A DNA stretch of 64,000 nt from Accumulibacter sp036625275 (GTDB lineage Bacteria; Pseudomonadota; Gammaproteobacteria; Burkholderiales; Rhodocyclaceae), in the NCBI RefSeq assembly GCF_036625275.1, contig NZ_JAZKUD010000001.1:62001-126000 (forward strand), in the 5' to 3' direction. Under the pieces are notes generated by a model that was not told the origin of the DNA, made no database searches, and saw only the letters and a list, made by a program, of their open reading frames with translations. The translations under genes were made by a program, and so were the position numbers. Position 1 is the stretch's first letter. The number at the start of each line of letters is the position of its first letter. Below are positions 53,641 to 62,917 of this stretch, piece after piece.

Positions 53641-53752
53641 AATTGAAAGTGTTGGTCAAAGTCCCTTGTTCAATGGAGAGGTGTTGACATCGTGATCGCC
53701 CCTCCCCCACAAGGGGAGGGGAGTATATCGCTAGCTCCCAACACTTTCATTC
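53641..53752. repeat. Second short inverted-repeat element (MITE-like)
   Basis: TGAAAGTGTTGG (53643-53654) and CCAACACTTTCA (53738-53749) are 12-bp perfect terminal inverted repeats about 110 bases apart. The interior holds a GC-rich stem (CCCCTCCCC / GGGGAGGGG). One arm recurs at 11704. No transposase is encoded. It lies in the gap upstream of the secretion operon. Confidence 0.65.
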
Positions 53753-53841
53753 GTCTCCCTCTCATCCAGGATCCCAGGATCACCAGCTTTGGCTGGCAGC
53801 GTGTTATCCTCTGCGCTCGAAATTTGCCTGCCGAGTCACCA

Positions 53842-54507
53842 ATGGGTCGTTCAAGGGGGAAATCTGCTGGTTCCTGGGCGCAGCCTGAGCGGCTGCGAGT
53901 CGCTTTGGCCGGGCTCGTCGGCGTGCTGCTGCTGCATCCGGCGATGGCCAGCGCGACAGGCAGCGTTTACGTCTCGTATGCCGCCGATGGGGTTCCGAGC
54001 TACGCCAGCCAGCGCCTCGATCCGAGCTACCGGCTGCTGATCCGCGGCGAGAATCCGCCCCAGGATCGCGGCACGGTTTCAAGGCGGCTCGCGAGGGTGG
54101 ACCAGGCCGCCGGAAAACTGCAATTGACGCCGCTGATCGACCACTACGCACGCCTTCACCAGGTCGCTCCCGAACTCGTGGCGGCGGTGGTCGGGGTGGA
54201 GTCCGGGTATAACGCCCGGGCCGTCTCGCCGAAAGGCGCTCTCGGCGCCATGCAGCTCATGCCGGCGACGGCCGCCCGCTACGGGGTCACCGATGCCGGC
54301 GATGCGGCACAGAACATCGATGCCGGCGTGCGTCATCTCAAGGATCTGCTCAACGCGCATCAGGGCAACGTCGCCCTCGCACTGGCCGCCTACAACGCCG
54401 GCCAGGGAGCGGTGGCCAGGCACCGCGGGCGCATTCCGCCGTATCCCGAAACCATGCTGTATGTCCCGGCGGTCCTTGCCGCGGCGGCGCGGGGAAACCG
54501 GCCATGA
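53842..54507 (+). CDS. Lytic transglycosylase heading the secretion operon
   Basis: The product is 221 residues from the ATG at 53842. The signal peptide is at about 19-40 (RVALAGLVGVLLLHPAMASA). The SLT domain at about 100-215 has the catalytic Glu in VAAVVGVESGYNARAVSPKG, followed by ALGAMQLMPATAARYG and ALAAYNAGQGAVARH. It probably opens peptidoglycan for assembly of the secretion apparatus. Its stop overlaps the gspG-like start by four bases. The frame is open upstream through the repeat element, but that part is not family-like. Confidence 0.9.
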   Translation: MGRSRGKSAGSWAQPERLRVALAGLVGVLLLHPAMASATGSVYVSYAADGVPSYASQRLDPSYRLLIRGENPPQDRGTVSRRLARVDQAAGKLQLTPLIDHYARLHQVAPELVAAVVGVESGYNARAVSPKGALGAMQLMPATAARYGVTDAGDAAQNIDAGVRHLKDLLNAHQGNVALALAAYNAGQGAVARHRGRIPPYPETMLYVPAVLAAAARGNRP

Positions 54508-54944
54508 TCCGACCCGCAGACGGCCAGGCCCCGGATCGTCGCCGCGCGCGCGGCTTCACCCTGCTCGAACTGCTGGTGGTGGTGACGATCATCGGCCTCC
54601 TGGCCGCCTATGTCGGCCCGAAGTATTTCTCGCAGCTAGGCAAGTCGGAGCAGGGCGTCGCCAAGGCGCAGGTCGAGGCTTTCGCGCGCGCGCTCGATAC
54701 TTACCGGCTCGACGTCGGCCACTACCCGACGACGGAAGAAGGGCTCAATGCGCTGCTGACCAGGCCGGCCAATGCCACCCGCTGGAACGGGCCGTATCTG
54801 CAGAAAGCGGTGCCGCTCGACCCCTGGGGGCGCGCGTACCTCTACCGCTCGCCTGGCACTACCGGTGACTTCGACATCGTGTCCTACGGCAAGGACGGCC
54901 AGCCCGGCGGCAGCGGTGATGCCGCCGACGTCAGCAATCAATGA
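54504..54944 (+). CDS. gspG: Type II secretion major pseudopilin, GspG-like
   Basis: The product is 146 residues. The prepilin leader with cleavage site is RGFTLLELLVVVTIIGLLAA (G-1/F+1, Glu+5). The C-terminal pattern is that of GspG: YPTTEEGLNALL, WNGPYLQKAVPLDPWGRAY and the Ca-binding/glycine-rich tail GDFDIVSYGKDGQPGGSGDA. It should be processed by PilD (15150-16010). The ATG overlaps the transglycosylase stop. Confidence 0.94.
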   Translation: MIRPADGQAPDRRRARGFTLLELLVVVTIIGLLAAYVGPKYFSQLGKSEQGVAKAQVEAFARALDTYRLDVGHYPTTEEGLNALLTRPANATRWNGPYLQKAVPLDPWGRAYLYRSPGTTGDFDIVSYGKDGQPGGSGDAADVSNQ

Positions 54945-54962
54945 GTCTGTTGCGGAGACGGG

Positions 54963-56159
54963 ATGCGCTTTGAGGTTCGCGCCTTATCACCCGACAATCT
55001 GATCGAGACGCACAGCGTCGATGCCCCGGATGCCGCTGAAGCGGGCCGCATGCTGCAGCAGCAGAGACTGCAACCGCTGTCGATCCAGGCTGCCGCCGCC
55101 CCGGTCATGGGAGCTGTGCCGGGGCGCGGCAACAAGGCGTTCTCGCTGCTACTCTTCAGCGCCGAACTCCTGGCTTTGCTGGAAGCCGGACTGAGCCTGG
55201 TCGAGGCCTTCGATGCGCTGCTCGAGAAAGAGTCTTCGTCGAGTTCGCGGTCGGTGCTCGAGCGCCTGACGCGCGACCTGCGCGAGGGTCTGCGTTTTTC
55301 GGCGGCGCTGGCCCGCCAACCCGATGTCTTCCCGCCGCTCTATGTCGGCATCGTCCGCGCTGCCGAGGGAACCAGCGATCTGCCGCGCGCGCTGGCGCGC
55401 TACCTCGACTACCAGACGCGCCTGGAGACGGTGCGCAACAGGATGATCAGCGCCCTCATCTACCCGGTGATCCTGCTGATCGTCGGTTGTGGCGTGACCC
55501 TGTTCCTGATGGGCTACGTGGTGCCGCGCTTTGCCGGTGTCTATCAGGGCAGCGGCCGTTCGCTGCCCTGGCTGTCGCAATGGCTGCTCGACTGGGGACA
55601 GTTCGTCGGCCAGCATACCGACCTGGTGTTCGCCGGCGCGCTGGTGCTGGCACTGGTGGCGGCCTACGGGCTGCGTCGATTTATCGGCAGCGGGCGCTGG
55701 ATCGTCTTCCTGACGCGCCTGCCCGGCATCGGCGAACGGGTGCGCATCATCGAACTGTCGCGGCTGTACCTGACTACCGGCATGTTGCTCGAAGGCGGCA
55801 TTCCGATCCTGGCGGCGCTCGATATCGTCGGCCACACCGTTTCACCGACGACGCGCGCGGCTCTGCTGGTCGCTCGCGGCATCATCTCCGACGGCGGCAC
55901 GCTGTCGCAGGGTTTCGACCACTGCGGCCTGGCGACGCCGATCGCCTTGCGCATGCTGCGCGTCGGCGAGCGATCCGGACAGCTCGGAGCGATGCTGACC
56001 CGTTCGGCGCTGTTCTACGAGGGCGAAAGTGCGCGCTGGATCGAGCGCTTCACCAAGGTCTTCGAACCTGCGCTGATGACTGCCATCGGCCTCCTGGTCG
56101 GGCTGATCGTGGTGCTGCTGTACCTGCCGATCTTCGACCTCGCCGGGGCGTTGCAATGA
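54963..56159 (+). CDS. gspF: Type II secretion platform protein, GspF-like
   Basis: The 398-residue inner-membrane platform protein has two T2SSF domains (about 65-190 and 270-390), with membrane helices at about 165-190, 215-235 and 370-395 (LLVGLIVVLLYLPIF). The N-terminal 50 residues hold the cytoplasmic entry domain. It starts 18 bases after gspG. Its stop overlaps the ATPase start by four bases. Confidence 0.93.
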   Translation: MRFEVRALSPDNLIETHSVDAPDAAEAGRMLQQQRLQPLSIQAAAAPVMGAVPGRGNKAFSLLLFSAELLALLEAGLSLVEAFDALLEKESSSSSRSVLERLTRDLREGLRFSAALARQPDVFPPLYVGIVRAAEGTSDLPRALARYLDYQTRLETVRNRMISALIYPVILLIVGCGVTLFLMGYVVPRFAGVYQGSGRSLPWLSQWLLDWGQFVGQHTDLVFAGALVLALVAAYGLRRFIGSGRWIVFLTRLPGIGERVRIIELSRLYLTTGMLLEGGIPILAALDIVGHTVSPTTRAALLVARGIISDGGTLSQGFDHCGLATPIALRMLRVGERSGQLGAMLTRSALFYEGESARWIERFTKVFEPALMTAIGLLVGLIVVLLYLPIFDLAGALQ

Positions 56160-57853
56160 ACGCGCCCGCGCCCGGCGACCGCCTCCTGGCCGACGACCTC
56201 CTGGCGCAGGCCAGGCGCCAGGCGCTGTTGTCGGGACGTTCTCTGCTTGTCGAACTTGAGACGCTGACCGGCAGCGAACCCCGCCAACTGGTCGCCGATC
56301 TGGCCAGGCGCTTTCGCCTGCCGGCCATCGAGACTACCGAGATGCTGGCCTGTGATCCAGCGTTCGACCGCTTGCCGCTGGTCAAGGCCCAGACGCGCGG
56401 CTGCGTGCTGCTGCGCTCGCCGCAGGCAGTGGGTGACGGCCAAATCATCGGCGTCATCGCCGATCCTTTCGACGCCGACAGCATGGTCTGGCTCGGCAGC
56501 CTGGCCGGCTCGCCGGTGCATTACCGCCTGGCGCTGGCGGCGGACATCCAGGCCTATCTGTCGAAGCACGAGGAGTCGCTGCACGCGGTGCATTCGCTGG
56601 TGCAGGAGGGCGGCAGCGCGCCCGAGCGGCGTACCGCCGAGGTGCTCAGCTTCGCTTCGGTCAGTGGCGCTTCGAGTCCGGCGGTGAAACTCGTCAACTC
56701 GACCGTCTATGATGCAGTGCGGGCCGCCGCCAGCGACATTCACCTTGAAAGCACGCCCAGCGGCATCACCATCAAGTACCGTCTCGACGGCGTCCTCGAT
56801 ACGGTTGCCCAGATCAGCGGCGTGGCGCTCGCCGAGCAGGTGATCTCGCGCCTCAAGGTACTGGCCGAACTCGACATCGCCGAGCGACGCATCCCGCAGG
56901 ACGGCAGCTTCCGGGTCGAGGTCGCCGGCCGCGACATCGACCTGCGGGTGTCGATCATGCCGTGCATCCACGGCGAGGACGCGGTCGTGCGCATCCTCGA
57001 CAAGCGCGGCGTCATCGAGGCGCATGGTTCGCTGACGCTCGACTCGCTGGGCTTTGACGAGCATGCCCTGAAGTCGCTGCGCAGGCTGGTCGAAGAACCC
57101 TACGGGATGTTGCTGGTCACCGGCCCGACCGGCTCGGGCAAGACCACGACGCTGTACGGCGCGATTTCCGAGATCAACAACGGTCGCGACAAGATCATCA
57201 CCATCGAGGACCCGGTCGAATACCAGTTGCCCGGCGTCCTGCAGATTCCGGTCAACGACAAGAAAGGGCTGACCTTCGCGCGTGGCCTGCGCTCGATTCT
57301 GCGTCACGACCCCGACAAGATCATGGTGGGCGAAATCCGTGACCGCGAGACCGCCGAAATCGCCGTCCAGTCGGCGCTGACCGGGCATCTGGTGCTGACC
57401 ACGGTACATGCCAACAACGTCTTCGACGTCTTCGGTCGCTTCACCCACATGGGCATCGACCCCTACGCCTTTGCCTCGGCGCTCAATGGCATCTGGGCGC
57501 AACGCCTGTTGCGCGTGAACTGCAGCCGCTGCAGCGAAGCCGACACGCCACGCGCGACCGAGATCGAGCGCTTTCATCTGGCCGGCGAAGATCTGGCGCA
57601 GTTCGCTTTCCGCCGCGGCCGCGGCTGCGGCGATTGTCGTGGCAGCGGTTATCGTGGGCGCAAAGCGGTTGCCGAGATCCTCCACCTGAACGACGAGCTG
57701 CGCGAACTGATCATCGAGAAGCGCCCGATCCGACAACTGAAGGAACTTGCCTACCGAAACGGCACGCGCAGCCTGACCGAGGCCGCGCTGCGCCTGGTGG
57801 CGCGCGGTGAAACCACGCTCGAAGAGCTGCGTCGTGTCACGCTCTCGGGTTGA
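56156..57853 (+). CDS. gspE: Type II secretion/pilus ATPase, GspE-like
   Basis: The 565-residue ATPase starts at 56156 (MNAPAPGDRLLADDLL), although the frame is open far upstream inside gspF. Walker A is GPTGSGKTTTLYG (about 323), the Asp box is IITIEDPVEYQLPGVLQI, Walker B is DPDKIMVGEIRDRETAE and the His box is GHLVLTTVHANNVFD. The four-cysteine zinc site is CSRCSEADTP and CGDCRGSGYRG. It drives pseudopilus assembly and is a paralogue of PilB (17262-18974). Confidence 0.94.
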   Translation: MNAPAPGDRLLADDLLAQARRQALLSGRSLLVELETLTGSEPRQLVADLARRFRLPAIETTEMLACDPAFDRLPLVKAQTRGCVLLRSPQAVGDGQIIGVIADPFDADSMVWLGSLAGSPVHYRLALAADIQAYLSKHEESLHAVHSLVQEGGSAPERRTAEVLSFASVSGASSPAVKLVNSTVYDAVRAAASDIHLESTPSGITIKYRLDGVLDTVAQISGVALAEQVISRLKVLAELDIAERRIPQDGSFRVEVAGRDIDLRVSIMPCIHGEDAVVRILDKRGVIEAHGSLTLDSLGFDEHALKSLRRLVEEPYGMLLVTGPTGSGKTTTLYGAISEINNGRDKIITIEDPVEYQLPGVLQIPVNDKKGLTFARGLRSILRHDPDKIMVGEIRDRETAEIAVQSALTGHLVLTTVHANNVFDVFGRFTHMGIDPYAFASALNGIWAQRLLRVNCSRCSEADTPRATEIERFHLAGEDLAQFAFRRGRGCGDCRGSGYRGRKAVAEILHLNDELRELIIEKRPIRQLKELAYRNGTRSLTEAALRLVARGETTLEELRRVTLSG

Positions 57854-58661
57854 ACGCTTGCTGCTCGGCTGCGCGGTCGACCGTGCGGTGCTGCTGGCGC
57901 TGCCAGTGGCGGCGAAGCCGGCAGTCGAAACGCTGGCGGCGCTCGATTTCGATCCGGCGCAGCCGGCATCGCTTGCCGCGCTGGCACCGGCGCAGCCGAT
58001 CGCCGATGCAGCCCGCCTCTCGCTGGCGGTGACCCTCGATGACAGCCTGGCGCGCAGCTTCGTGGTTACGCCACCACGCGGTGCGCGGGGTTTGCGTGAG
58101 CTGCGGGCGAGTGCAGCGGCACGCTTTGCGGCCTTGTACGGCGAGTCTGCCGAGTCCTGGCTGCTGGCGGCCGACTGGCAGGCGGCGGCGCCTTTCGTGA
58201 GCTGCGCGCTGCCGCGGGAACTCTACCAGGCGCTCACAGGACTCGCGCACGCACAAGGCTGGCGGCTGGATTCGGTGACCCCGGCGCTGGTTCGCGTCTG
58301 GAACCGGGTGTGTCCCGCGATTCCGGCCGACGGCTGGCTGGGGATCGGTTTCGCTCGTACCCTGACGCTGGTTTACCACCAGCACGGCGAACTCGCCGGC
58401 CTGCGTACGCTGCGGCTGCCCGCGGCGCCGGAGCTGGCCGAACTCGAAACGCTGCTCGAACAGGAGCGTTTGCGCAACGCGGTCGCGGCGGGCACGCCAC
58501 CAGGGCCATCACTGTTATGGACCGGCGGCGCCAAATGGTTGCCGGCCGCGGCGACGGTTGCCGGGATCGCTTCGCGGACCCTTCCTTTGCCTTGCCCGAA
58601 CGGATCGCTCGGCGAGTGGCCAGTGGCCGAGCAACTCGCGCTGGCCGGAGAGCCGCGATGA
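57834..58661 (+). CDS. Secretion-system protein, PilM/GspL cytoplasmic-like
   Basis: The product is about 275 residues from a GTG at 57834 that overlaps the gspE 3' end by 20 bases. It lacks clear membrane helices or a strong ATPase motif. Its position between the ATPase gene and a PilN-like gene matches PilM/MshI or the GspL cytoplasmic half, and the beta-rich pattern (LAVTLDDSLARSFVVTPP, WLGIGFARTLTLVYH) would suit a degenerate actin-like fold. Assignment rests mainly on context. Confidence 0.65.
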   Translation: MSRSRVERLLLGCAVDRAVLLALPVAAKPAVETLAALDFDPAQPASLAALAPAQPIADAARLSLAVTLDDSLARSFVVTPPRGARGLRELRASAAARFAALYGESAESWLLAADWQAAAPFVSCALPRELYQALTGLAHAQGWRLDSVTPALVRVWNRVCPAIPADGWLGIGFARTLTLVYHQHGELAGLRTLRLPAAPELAELETLLEQERLRNAVAAGTPPGPSLLWTGGAKWLPAAATVAGIASRTLPLPCPNGSLGEWPVAEQLALAGEPR

Positions 58662-59242
58662 AGCGGCTGCAGGTCGATTTCGTCGCGCCGTCGCGGTGGC
58701 GCCTGCCGGTCGCGGCGCGCTCCCGGCTGCTTCTGGTCGCACTCGCGCTGCTGACCTTTTTTGTCGGCATGGCCATCCTCTGGCAATGGCTGCGACTCGA
58801 TCAGCAGGTCGAGGTGGCGAATGCCGCGCTCGCGCTGGCACGGCGACAGGTGGCGTTGCAAACGCCGCCAGCGCACGTGTCGCGGGTCTTCTCCGAGCCG
58901 GAGATCCTCGCCATCAACCGCGCCATCGGGCAGCTCAATACCCCCTGGCCGGCGCTGCTTGACGCTTTCGAAAGCGTTGCGACTCCCGACATCGCCTTGC
59001 TGCAGATCGAACCGGACCACCGCCGGCGACTGGTCAAGGGTCTGGCCGAGGCGAAAGATCATCAACACCTGCTGGCTTACCTGGCGGCGCTCGGATCGAC
59101 CCGGCCTTTTGCCGGTGCCATGGTCAGCAAACAGGAAATCAACGAGAAGGATCCGACGCGGCCGCTGCGTTTCCTGTTCGAGGCGCTGCTCGACGATGGA
59201 GCGGGCGAAGTGGCGGGTGGACCGCCCCAGGACGAGCCGTGA
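58658..59242 (+). CDS. PilN/GspL-like inner-membrane assembly protein
   Basis: The product is 194 residues. A short cytoplasmic N-terminus (MKRLQVDFVAPSRWRLPVAA) and one transmembrane helix at about 23-43 (LLLVALALLTFFVGMAILWQ) precede a coiled stretch and a periplasmic alpha/beta domain. This is the bitopic layout of PilN and of GspL periplasmic parts. It overlaps its neighbours by four bases on both sides. The identity is inferred from topology and gene order. Confidence 0.7.
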   Translation: MKRLQVDFVAPSRWRLPVAARSRLLLVALALLTFFVGMAILWQWLRLDQQVEVANAALALARRQVALQTPPAHVSRVFSEPEILAINRAIGQLNTPWPALLDAFESVATPDIALLQIEPDHRRRLVKGLAEAKDHQHLLAYLAALGSTRPFAGAMVSKQEINEKDPTRPLRFLFEALLDDGAGEVAGGPPQDEP

Positions 59243-59841
59243 ACCGGCTGGCACTGCTCGCCGACCGGCTACGGCTGGCCGCCGAGATCTGGCTGCAGCG
59301 GCATGGCCCCTGGTGGTTGCTGCTGGCCGTCCTGGGCTGCTCGCTGCTGGGCCTGGCGATGGTCGTGATTCCCAGGCTGGAAGCCGATCTGGCTGGAAAA
59401 CAGGCGATTCTCGAAGAACTGCGGGCACTCGCGGCGAGCCGCCCGGAGCCGCCGCCAGTCCCCATCTCCCCTTCGGAAAGTCATTACGCAGCCTTTCGCG
59501 AGGCGCTGGCCGCAGAGGATCAGGTGCGGCCGAGCATCCAGGCCATTCTCGATGCGGCGGCAGCGCATCGCCTGCTGGCCACACGCGCCGAGTACCTGCG
59601 TGGCCACGATGCCAAGGCGCAGGCCGACACCTTGCAGATGATCGTGCCGGTGAAAGGGCGCTACCCCGACGTGCGGCGCTGGATCGAGGAGATTCTCGCC
59701 ACACAGCCCTACACTGCACTCAATGAACTCGGCTTCAAGCGCGAGGAGATTGGCATCAACCAGATCGAAGCCAGAGTTCGTCTGACCCTGTGGTTGCGGC
59801 CGGCCGGCGCCGCCGATGGGGGTGGCAGCATCGACCCATGA
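59239..59841 (+). CDS. PilO/GspM-like inner-membrane assembly protein
   Basis: The product is 200 residues. One transmembrane helix at about 24-46 (WWLLLAVLGCSLLGLAMVVI) is followed by a coiled coil (LEADLAGKQAILEELRAL) and a ferredoxin-like periplasmic domain (LQMIVPVKGRYPDVRRWIEE). This layout is typical of PilO and GspM. It overlaps its neighbours by four bases on both sides. Confidence 0.72.
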   Translation: MNRLALLADRLRLAAEIWLQRHGPWWLLLAVLGCSLLGLAMVVIPRLEADLAGKQAILEELRALAASRPEPPPVPISPSESHYAAFREALAAEDQVRPSIQAILDAAAAHRLLATRAEYLRGHDAKAQADTLQMIVPVKGRYPDVRRWIEEILATQPYTALNELGFKREEIGINQIEARVRLTLWLRPAGAADGGGSIDP

Positions 59842-60413
59842 ATCGTCGTCACTCGATCCTGCTGTTGCTGCTGGTCGCGGCGGCGTGGCTGGCGCTGTTT
59901 GGCGACAAGACGCCGGTGGATGCGCCGGGGGAGGTCGTGCAGGCTGCTGCGCCACGGGCTGGCGGCCGCCCTGGCGCTGGCGTACCCTCGCCGGCGTCCG
60001 ACACGGGCCGGCCGGCCGGGACCGCTGAGGAGAAAAAGGCATCGACCCGCCTGGAAGTCGCCGCATTGATTGCGCGCGCACCGTTGATCCCGGCGGTGGC
60101 CGAAGAGCAGGCGAATCGTGAGCCTCGTGACCTCTTTCCCTCGCTGAGCTGGCTGCCGCCGCCGCCGATCCCCGAGAAGCCGGCAAAACCGCCGCCGCCG
60201 ATGGCGCCGCCGCTGCCCTTCGTCTATCTCGGCAAGAAGCTCGAAGCGGGGCAATGGGAAGCCTACCTCGGACGTGGCGAGGAAGTGTTCATCGTTCGCG
60301 AGGGAATGACCCTGACCGGCCTCTACCAGGTCCAGGAAATCAGGCCACCGACGCTGACACTGCTCTATTTGCCCTTGCAACAGTCGCAAACCATCCCGAT
60401 CGGAGGATCGTAA
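59838..60413 (+). CDS. GspC/PilP-like periplasmic connector
   Basis: The product is 191 residues from the ATG at 59838. An N-terminal helix at about 6-21 (ILLLLLVAAAWLALFG), a long Pro/Ala-rich linker and a C-terminal beta domain at about 130-190 (LPFVYLGKKLEAGQWEAYLG, VREGMTLTGLYQVQEI) resemble the HR/PilP-type module that contacts the secretin. The secretin gene starts two bases after its stop. Confidence 0.7.
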   Translation: MNRRHSILLLLLVAAAWLALFGDKTPVDAPGEVVQAAAPRAGGRPGAGVPSPASDTGRPAGTAEEKKASTRLEVAALIARAPLIPAVAEEQANREPRDLFPSLSWLPPPPIPEKPAKPPPPMAPPLPFVYLGKKLEAGQWEAYLGRGEEVFIVREGMTLTGLYQVQEIRPPTLTLLYLPLQQSQTIPIGGS

Positions 60414-60415
60414 TC

Positions 60416-62914
60416 GTGAGCAAGCGGAATTCCGGCAAGATCGGATCGACAGGCACAGGGTCGGCCGAAACAGGAGCGACCGAATGGCGGCGTCGCTGCC
60501 TGGCCGCGGTTGCGGCACTTTGTCTGACCGGATGTGCGGCGCAGAATGCCTACCGCGAAGGGCAGGCCTTGCTGGCCGAACAGAAGGTCGAAGCCGGTCT
60601 GGCCAAAATCCAGCAAGCAATGCTTCTCGACCCCGGCGCCGTCGAGTACCGCATCGGCTATCTCCGCGCTCAGGAAGGCGCGATCCATGCCGGCATCGAC
60701 CAGGCCGAGCGTGCGCTGGCCGGCCTGCGCTATGCCGAGGCCGAGGCCGCTTACCGCCGCGTATTGCTGCTGCAGCCCGGCAATCCGCGTGCGCAGGCCG
60801 GTTTGCGGCTGATCGAGAGCGCCGCCCGGCATGACCTCCTCTATCAGGAGGCCGAACTGGCGTGGACGAAGAAGGATGGCGACGGTGCGCTGGCGCGCTT
60901 GCGAACGATCCTGACCGCGAACCCGAAACACGCGCGCGCGCTGGCCCTGCAACAAGTCATCGAAGAGAGCGCCGCCAAGGCCGCGAAAGAGTCGGTGTTG
61001 ACCGCAGCCTTCCGGAAACCGATCACCATCGAATTCAGGGATACGCCGCTGAAGACGGTCTTTGAAGTGATTTCGCGGACTGCGGGTCTCAACTTCGTCT
61101 TCGACAAGGACGTTCGCGCCGACCAGAAAACCACCATTTTTCTGCGCAACAGCACCATCGAGGCCGCGATCAACGTCCTCCTGATGACCAACCAGCTCGA
61201 ACAGCGGCTTCTCAATGGCAATTCGATCCTGGTCTACCCGAATACGCCCGCCAAGCAGAAGGAATACCAGGCGCTGCTGGTCAAGACCTACTACCTGGCG
61301 AACTCGGACGCCAAGACGGTGGCGGCCACGCTCAAGACGATCCTCAAGACGCGCGACATCGTGGTCGACGAGAAGCTGAACCTGCTAATGATCCGCGACA
61401 GTCCGGAAGCGATCCGGCTGGCCGACAGGATGGTTGCGCTGCAGGACGTGCCTGAACCCGAGGTGATGCTCGAAGTCGAGATTCTCGAGGTCAAGCGCTC
61501 GCGCCTGCAGGCACTGGGAGTCAACTGGCCGGACGCCGTCGCGCTGCGGCCGTTGCCGGTGGACGGGCTGACCGTGCAGAATCTGCGCGACCTGAATTCG
61601 TCGACGATTGGCGTCACGGTGGGTCCGGTCACCGTCCGTGCCAACCGGCTCGACAGCGATGTCAACCTGCTGGCCAACCCACGCATTCGCGCGCGCAACC
61701 GCGAAAAGGCCAAAATCCTGATCGGCGAGCGCGTCCCGAACATCACCTCGACCCTGACCGTCGGCTTCTCTTCCGAATCGGTCACCTACATCGATGTCGG
61801 CCTGAAACTCGACATCGAACCGACAATCTATCTCGACAACGAAGTGGCGATGAAGGTGACGCTCGAAGTCAGCAACATCGTCGACAAGATCACCACCAAG
61901 AACGGTACCGTCGCCTATCAGATCGGCACGCGCACGGCGACCAGCGTGCTGCGCCTCAAGGATGGCGAGAACCAGTTGCTCGCCGGTCTGATCAGCGACG
62001 AAGACCGGCGAACTGCCAGCAAGCTGCCTTTTCTCGGAGAGATTCCGATTCTCGGTCGGCTGTTCGGCAGTCACAGCGACGAGGGCGTCAAGACCGAGAT
62101 CGTGCTCTCGATCACGCCCCGGATTCTGCGCAACATTCATCGGCCGGAAGCCTATCTGGCCGAGTTCGATGGCGGTACCGAAACCAGCTTCCGTGGTCGG
62201 GTCGATGGCGGCGGCGGGGGGGCTGCGCCGGTGTTCGGCGCCCTCGCGCCCTCGCTGGCCGCCTCCGCGCCGCCTGCGGCCGGGACGGCCAAGCCTGGCG
62301 GATCGGCCACTCCCGGCGGACAGGTCAATCCGTTTTCCCCGCAGGTACAGTCCGGGTCCGGGCTCAACGTGCAGGCAGCGACCGCGCAGACCAGCGCGGC
62401 ATCCTCGCCGGTCAATCCTTTTGCCTCGGCGGTGGAGAGCAGCACACTGACACCCGAATCGCTGTCGCCGTCCGCGGTCCAACCGGCCTTGCAGGTGGCC
62501 GGATCGGCGCTGCTGCTCTGGCAGGGGCCGGCACAAATCCGGGTCGGCGACACTTTCGCGCTGCAACTGGTGATGCAGGCCGACCGGCCGGTGGTCAGCG
62601 TGCCCCTGGCGATCGGCTTCGACCCACGCCTGCTGCAGGTCGCCAATGTCAGCGAGGGCGGTTTTCTCAAGCAGGGTGGCGCGCAGACCAGTTTCACCTA
62701 TCGCATTGACCCCGGCGGACAGGTGTTGATGACCGCGACGCGATCCGGTGACGGCGGCGCCACGGCCCCGGATACCCTCGCCACGATCAACTTCCGGGCG
62801 CTGGCGGCGGGTGCCGCGCGCGTCGAATTGATCACCATCGCGCCGGTGGCATCGGGGGGATTGACGATCAATCCCACCCTGCCCGGAGCGCACGCCTTGA
62901 CGATCACGCCCTGA
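60416..62914 (+). CDS. gspD: Secretin (GspD/PilQ/MshL-like) with C-terminal cohesin-like domain
   Basis: The product is 832 residues from a GTG at 60416, with GGAGG upstream. A lipobox (CLTGC, about 36-40) suggests an outer-membrane lipoprotein. TPR-like repeats are at about 45-185. An STN/N0-like domain is at about 200-270 (ITIEFRDTPLKTVFEVISRT), then N1 domains and the secretin core at about 370-575 (VPNITSTLTVGFSSESVTYI, EIPILGRLFGSHS). A Ser/Ala/Pro-rich linker precedes a cohesin-like domain at about 700-832 (LLLWQGPAQIRVGDTFALQL, VPLAIGFDPRLLQVANVSEG). It forms the outer-membrane pore. Confidence 0.88.
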   Translation: MSKRNSGKIGSTGTGSAETGATEWRRRCLAAVAALCLTGCAAQNAYREGQALLAEQKVEAGLAKIQQAMLLDPGAVEYRIGYLRAQEGAIHAGIDQAERALAGLRYAEAEAAYRRVLLLQPGNPRAQAGLRLIESAARHDLLYQEAELAWTKKDGDGALARLRTILTANPKHARALALQQVIEESAAKAAKESVLTAAFRKPITIEFRDTPLKTVFEVISRTAGLNFVFDKDVRADQKTTIFLRNSTIEAAINVLLMTNQLEQRLLNGNSILVYPNTPAKQKEYQALLVKTYYLANSDAKTVAATLKTILKTRDIVVDEKLNLLMIRDSPEAIRLADRMVALQDVPEPEVMLEVEILEVKRSRLQALGVNWPDAVALRPLPVDGLTVQNLRDLNSSTIGVTVGPVTVRANRLDSDVNLLANPRIRARNREKAKILIGERVPNITSTLTVGFSSESVTYIDVGLKLDIEPTIYLDNEVAMKVTLEVSNIVDKITTKNGTVAYQIGTRTATSVLRLKDGENQLLAGLISDEDRRTASKLPFLGEIPILGRLFGSHSDEGVKTEIVLSITPRILRNIHRPEAYLAEFDGGTETSFRGRVDGGGGGAAPVFGALAPSLAASAPPAAGTAKPGGSATPGGQVNPFSPQVQSGSGLNVQAATAQTSAASSPVNPFASAVESSTLTPESLSPSAVQPALQVAGSALLLWQGPAQIRVGDTFALQLVMQADRPVVSVPLAIGFDPRLLQVANVSEGGFLKQGGAQTSFTYRIDPGGQVLMTATRSGDGGATAPDTLATINFRALAAGAARVELITIAPVASGGLTINPTLPGAHALTITP

Positions 62915-62917
62915 GCG

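Noticed and set aside
53692..53841. GTG start at 53692 for the transglycosylase gene
   Set aside because: It would place a low-complexity, repeat-derived stretch before the signal peptide; the ATG at 53842 gives a normal secreted N-terminus.
56015..57736. 573-residue antisense frame opposite gspE
   Set aside because: Shadow of an ATPase with complete Walker motifs.
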